From positions 8,432,001 through 8,496,000 of the forward strand of contig CP093831.1 of assembly GCA_033063855.1 (NCBI GenBank): a DNA stretch of 64,000 nt, read 5' to 3'. Made by a program: the position numbers and the translations under genes. Position 1 is the stretch's first letter, and each line of letters starts with the position of its first letter. Below are positions 60,301 through 64,000 of the stretch, one piece after another. A model generated the notes under the pieces. That model made no database searches. It worked only from the letters and a program-made list of their open reading frames with translations, and was not told where the DNA came from. Source of the DNA: Smittia aterrima (Eukaryota; Arthropoda; Insecta; Diptera; Chironomidae).

Positions 60301-61368
60301 GACTGGCGACTGGCGTTATCAGAGTGTTCTAGAATTTCAACAGTCAAAAGATCATCTTTCATCGAATCATTTAAATTAAAAGAAATTTTGAGGAAATTTT
60401 TGTTGAAGGAAATAAAGCAGAGACAAAAGATAAAAAGATGTTGAAATAATTTTTTGATTAAACGAACCTTCTTCCTCTCCATAGCTTCCATCATCGTTCC
60501 CGCCCATTTTCTTCTGCAAAGCTAACATGGTTTGCCGTTCGATTTCGCGAATGTCATCCATCGTCAATCCATGCCATTCGTCTTGCCATGCCCATGCTTG
60601 CCTATGAGCTCTCACCATCGTTTTTCTTAGCGCAGTGTCATGAATAAATTTCTCTAACTTCGTTTGCATTCCCCAGTAACGGAACTCGACGCGACAAAGC
60701 TTGTAAGCGCACATCAACGACATGTTCTTTGCTGTAGGCTGAGTCTTTCCTTTGACTTCCTTCCAATGATCTTCAAGCCACGTCTCATTTAAAGGACCGC
60801 GGTCAGTTTTCTCACTAACAAAAAGTGTTGGATCTTCTTCTCGCATATAATCAGCTCCTGTCAATGTATCTTTAACGATATCGATGACATCGACGACACG
60901 GTTACGTAAGTCACCTCCAGAAAGTTTAAACACATTATCTTGATGTCCATCGTCTGGGAAGTAATAGGTTTCTATTTCAAGAGAGAATTTCTCGACGAAT
61001 GGACAAGTATAACGAGTTTTTGTGTATGGATAAGCGTTCCAAGCTTCTTCCTCAACAGTCAGCGCACTCTTGGGTAAAAGACCTTTGATCCAACCAGGCA
61101 AGTGACTACCAACGTGATAAATCTTTCTCGTGTACTGGCCGCCTTTTCCTCCTGGACCATTCTCGTAAGGCTCGTTCACGATTATCTCAACGCCAGATCC
61201 ATGTCCCTTACTCTCTTCACGACTTTTTTTCTATAAAAATTCACGAACTATGAAATAAAGATTCATTTAGTAACAACAGAGCGAACTCACGGCAATCATA
61301 AACAGTTGAGCAATTCTGTACTCTTCCACTGTCAACGGCAGCGGTATTCGATATTCTTTTATCAACAT
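57380..61368 (-). CDS. rdgB: RdgB / PITPNM phosphatidylinositol transfer protein
   Basis: Five exons: 61368-61291, 61230-60468, 60328-59978, 59812-57618, 57556-57380 (1187 aa). It moves phosphatidylinositol and phosphatidic acid at ER-plasma-membrane contacts to support PLC signalling, notably in photoreceptors. The PITP domain is residues 1 to about 262 (MLIKEYRIPLPLTVEEYRIAQ start). A Ser/Glu-rich linker ends in an FFAT motif, EFYDCLD (392-398), which binds VAP in the ER. Then come a Ser/Pro/Arg segment, a lipase-like GDSIG and the DDHD domain (about 640-870), and the LNS2 domain, whose SIDGS replaces the catalytic DxDGT of lipins, consistent with PA binding without catalysis. The end, GVTPAMRRRR, is the fly-type terminus. 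Exon 2 uses a weak donor, GTTCGT. Confidence 0.96.
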
Positions 61369-64000
61369 TTTGAGATTTTGTTACTTAAATGATTCTGGTC
61401 TGAAATTTCCCTCCGGAGACTTTAAATTTTAATTTAAGCGATCGACATTTTGCTGAGACTCTCAGATGAATATTATTGATCTGAAAAGATATTTATAAAA
61501 GTAACGATTAAGAAATTGAGCTGAAACATTTATCACATTTCATTCTTTTCGTTCGGCAAAATATTTAATTTCAAGTCATTGAAAAATAAAATCGCTAGGA
61601 GCTTTATGACGCTCAGCATCGTAAAATTGGAGTGCGAAACCTCAAACCGCATTAAAATAATGATTTGTCGGATTTTCATGAGTCTAACGCACAAATGACA
61701 GGAAAAATTATTTTTATGATGTGCGGTTTCTATTTTCGCTTCTTCATAAACTTTGTTTACAGAAAATCACTAGGAAGCACTCGACTGCGTCGGAGAAATC
61801 GATGCTGAAGCAGATGAAGATTGTTATTTATACCAATCAAAACAATTCTATCGAAAGTTGCGGAAAACTCTTGATTATTATTTCCACAAACTCTGTTTGC
61901 CATTAGACAAATGTTGGCTGACATTGTCAACATAATGAAATCGGAACAGATACAGCAAATGCTTGAATTAGCTAGAAAACTATTTACTGAAAGCAATTGA
62001 CGAGACAGCTATCAATTATTCTGCAAATTTCGATTCAAATCAAACGTTCGACATGATAACGAAGCCTTTCAATCAACGAATATTTTGGAAATGCAAATGG
62101 ATTTGAGAATTCGAGAGCGAGAGATATTAGGTTTCAATCCGTAGAATAGAAAGCAATCAGACACAAAAAGCTTCCGATTTCAATTTAATTATTTTCGCAA
62201 ATTTTTCTCTTTCCCTATCTCTCTTCAATCGATCAACTTTTATTATTTAGAAGTCTTATCGAATACGATTCGTCTCTTGCTAAGCATCGAATGACCTTAT
62301 TTATACTTTTATTGGTTTTAAGAGGGGGAGGGAGGCGGGTGATTGCGGCAAGAGGTTGATTGGGGACTCGGAATAATAACAAATCGAAATTCTCTCTCCA
62401 CACACCGAAAGCAAACGCACGGCAATGAAATTTTCTGTTTTTCTATGCAAACAAAAGACAAAAATCGATTCGACAGCGAAACAGAAAGTTAGAGCTTTTT
62501 CGAATCAATGCACAACAAATTAGGGTTAAAGTGCTTATTGTCTCGACCTTGCACACTTCAACGTTCACAAAACAAATTGCAATAAACTGCAACAACCTAA
62601 AAACTGTTCTGCGCGAAGCTTGACTGTCGTTAAGCGATTTAGAATGCAAATTGAGGTGGAGCTTTCAGTTTGTTTGGGAATTACGTGGATGGACTTTGCG
62701 TGATCGTTTGGGTGGAACTTAAGAGCTTTTGAATTGATTGTAGGCTGGGAATGAACTAAGCTCGGTTGACAGTCGACGAAATGGAAGAGATTTCCTGAAC
62801 AATTAACAACTTTGACTTAAAAAGGAATCAAGGACATTGCGAAGAAACTTTTTCCTTGGCATTTAAACTTCGTATGAAAAGAAAATTCAAGTTGAAAACA
62901 TTTTGCTTCCTTAGGACAAGGAATTTCAAGTTGTGAACGAGCTCTTGGAAATGAAATTTCCGACTTCAAGTCATTTCCGAGCGATTTGACGGAGCTCTTT
63001 ATCCTTATTTATTATTAGAATGAAACTCGAACGCAGACAAATGTTGTCGATGACAAGTCGATCGAATTATCAACATATCTCTTATAAGTCGCAGGCAATA
63101 TTGAGCAGATGAGGGCTAATCGGATGTAAGAGTTGATTAAGGTTAATTCTCATGAATCATGATGAAAAGTAAGCGACGGGAAAGCTTGAAACTATGTTGC
63201 TAAAGAAGTGAAAAGGTTTCGTTCGTTTCCACGATTCATTTTGATTACTCGCTTTTCCGTTTGACTTGTTGGACTCAACATCAATCGCGTGCCTGCTGAG
63301 CTTCGTCATGCGAGCAGCAATTTAATTTTCCTTTCACTCCGCCACATTAAATTGATTTCAATGAGATTGGAAGAGTTCACTCATGAGAATGGGGAACATG
63401 TTATGCAACCCGGGGAGGACTAAGCGATGATGATGAAGAGAGCGATTTTAAGCTTGGCAGCTTTCCCGTTCTTGTAATAGAAAAAGAAATTATAATTCAT
63501 CCTTGAGTTGTTCGAGCTCCAGTTACAATTCATGACGCAATTGTTCCAGTTTCTTACTTGGAACCGGAAACAAATTTCATTTTTCTTCAACTTTCATCCG
63601 ATTCCCATCAAACCAACCTGAAGCCTAAAATGCATTTTCATTCCTGTTCACAAAGCTTTCATATCTCTCCTCAGGCAGGTTTCCATCCCACATCAAATGT
63701 TTATTTTTAGCTTTGAAAATTTATGCCTCAGTTGATTCGTAAAGCTCTGCTTGAGGGATGGAAGATAGCGAAAGGTTTCAGCTGCCTCAGTAAGTCGAGA
63801 GATTTCAATTATTTGAAAAAAACATTGAAGCTCAAAATTTGTCTGCTCATCGCAATTGTTAGCTGACATTGTCATTTGTCTTCAATGAAACTTCCGATTA
63901 TCGCTTACATTTTCAATTTATCGATTCGACTGTTTCTTTGGTGAATTGCTGATGTTGACTCCTTACAAATCTAATTAATGCGAGGCAAGCTTTTGTCAAT
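61369..64000. other. No gene seen; upstream of rdgB
   Basis: Probably holds the rdgB promoter and 5' UTR. A G-rich run (GAGGGGGAGGGAGG-like) lies near 62320-62340. Open frames are short and lack domains. The window ends inside this spacer. Confidence 0.45.

Overview
The window looks like nuclear DNA from a small-genome dipteran insect, most likely a nematoceran fly (midge or mosquito relative). The reasons are AT-rich spacers, mostly very short GT-AG introns (about 55-65 nt), an insect-only chemosensory protein gene with its hallmark intron position, and insect-type Utx, rdgB, FUNDC1, CAMLG, RER1, TFAM and ZUP1 genes. No transposon, CRISPR array, rRNA or tRNA was recognised. All exon models were built by hand from reading frame, splice-site consensus and remembered family sequence; every intron phase used was checked and agrees. 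Species, expression and isoform use cannot be read from the sequence.

Layout. 1-1799: no gene seen. 1800-4314 (+): chemosensory protein with a very long Thr/Pro-rich tail. 7208-26904 (-): Utx/KDM6, an H3K27 demethylase of 15 coding exons, with one 13.8 kb intron (12345-26169) among introns of roughly 50-400 nt. 27686-29791 (+): ZUP1, a K63-ubiquitin protease, divergent from Utx. 31643-34966 (-): KIAA0319-like PKD-domain membrane protein, whose start lies 223 bp from divergent TFAM (35190-36055, +). 36813-37600 (-) CAMLG/GET2 and 38185-39064 (+) RER1 form another divergent pair. A small ORF follows at 39318-39479. Then come a TMEM47/VAB-9-like tetraspan (40985-41711, -), a TNFAIP8/sigmar homologue (43621-44319, -), STIMATE/TMEM110 (47846-48865, +), CUTA (49552-50022, +), an unrecognised acidic protein with a SUMO-interaction-like motif (50108-51477, -), FUNDC1 with two alternative terminal exons (52142-53057, +), a single-exon F-box/LRR protein (53560-55122, +) and rdgB/PITPNM (57380-61368, -). 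61369-64000: no gene seen.

Functionally this is a housekeeping neighbourhood, not one pathway. Several genes serve membrane-contact, ER or mitochondrial biology: RdgB and STIMATE at ER-plasma-membrane contacts, CAMLG for tail-anchored protein insertion, RER1 for ER retrieval, FUNDC1 on the mitochondrial outer membrane, and TFAM on mtDNA.

Two observations stand out. (1) The TFAM stop codon (TGA, 36053-36055) is followed in the same frame by 103 further open, protein-like codons that end 40 nt before a poly(A) signal. This suggests stop-codon readthrough, or else a recent nonsense change or sequence error. (2) In FUNDC1, a 14-bp perfect inverted repeat (52567-52580 / 52604-52617) places the 3' splice site of terminal exon 4a inside a hairpin, while a second in-frame terminal exon (4b) lies downstream. 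This is a candidate RNA-structure switch between two C-termini.
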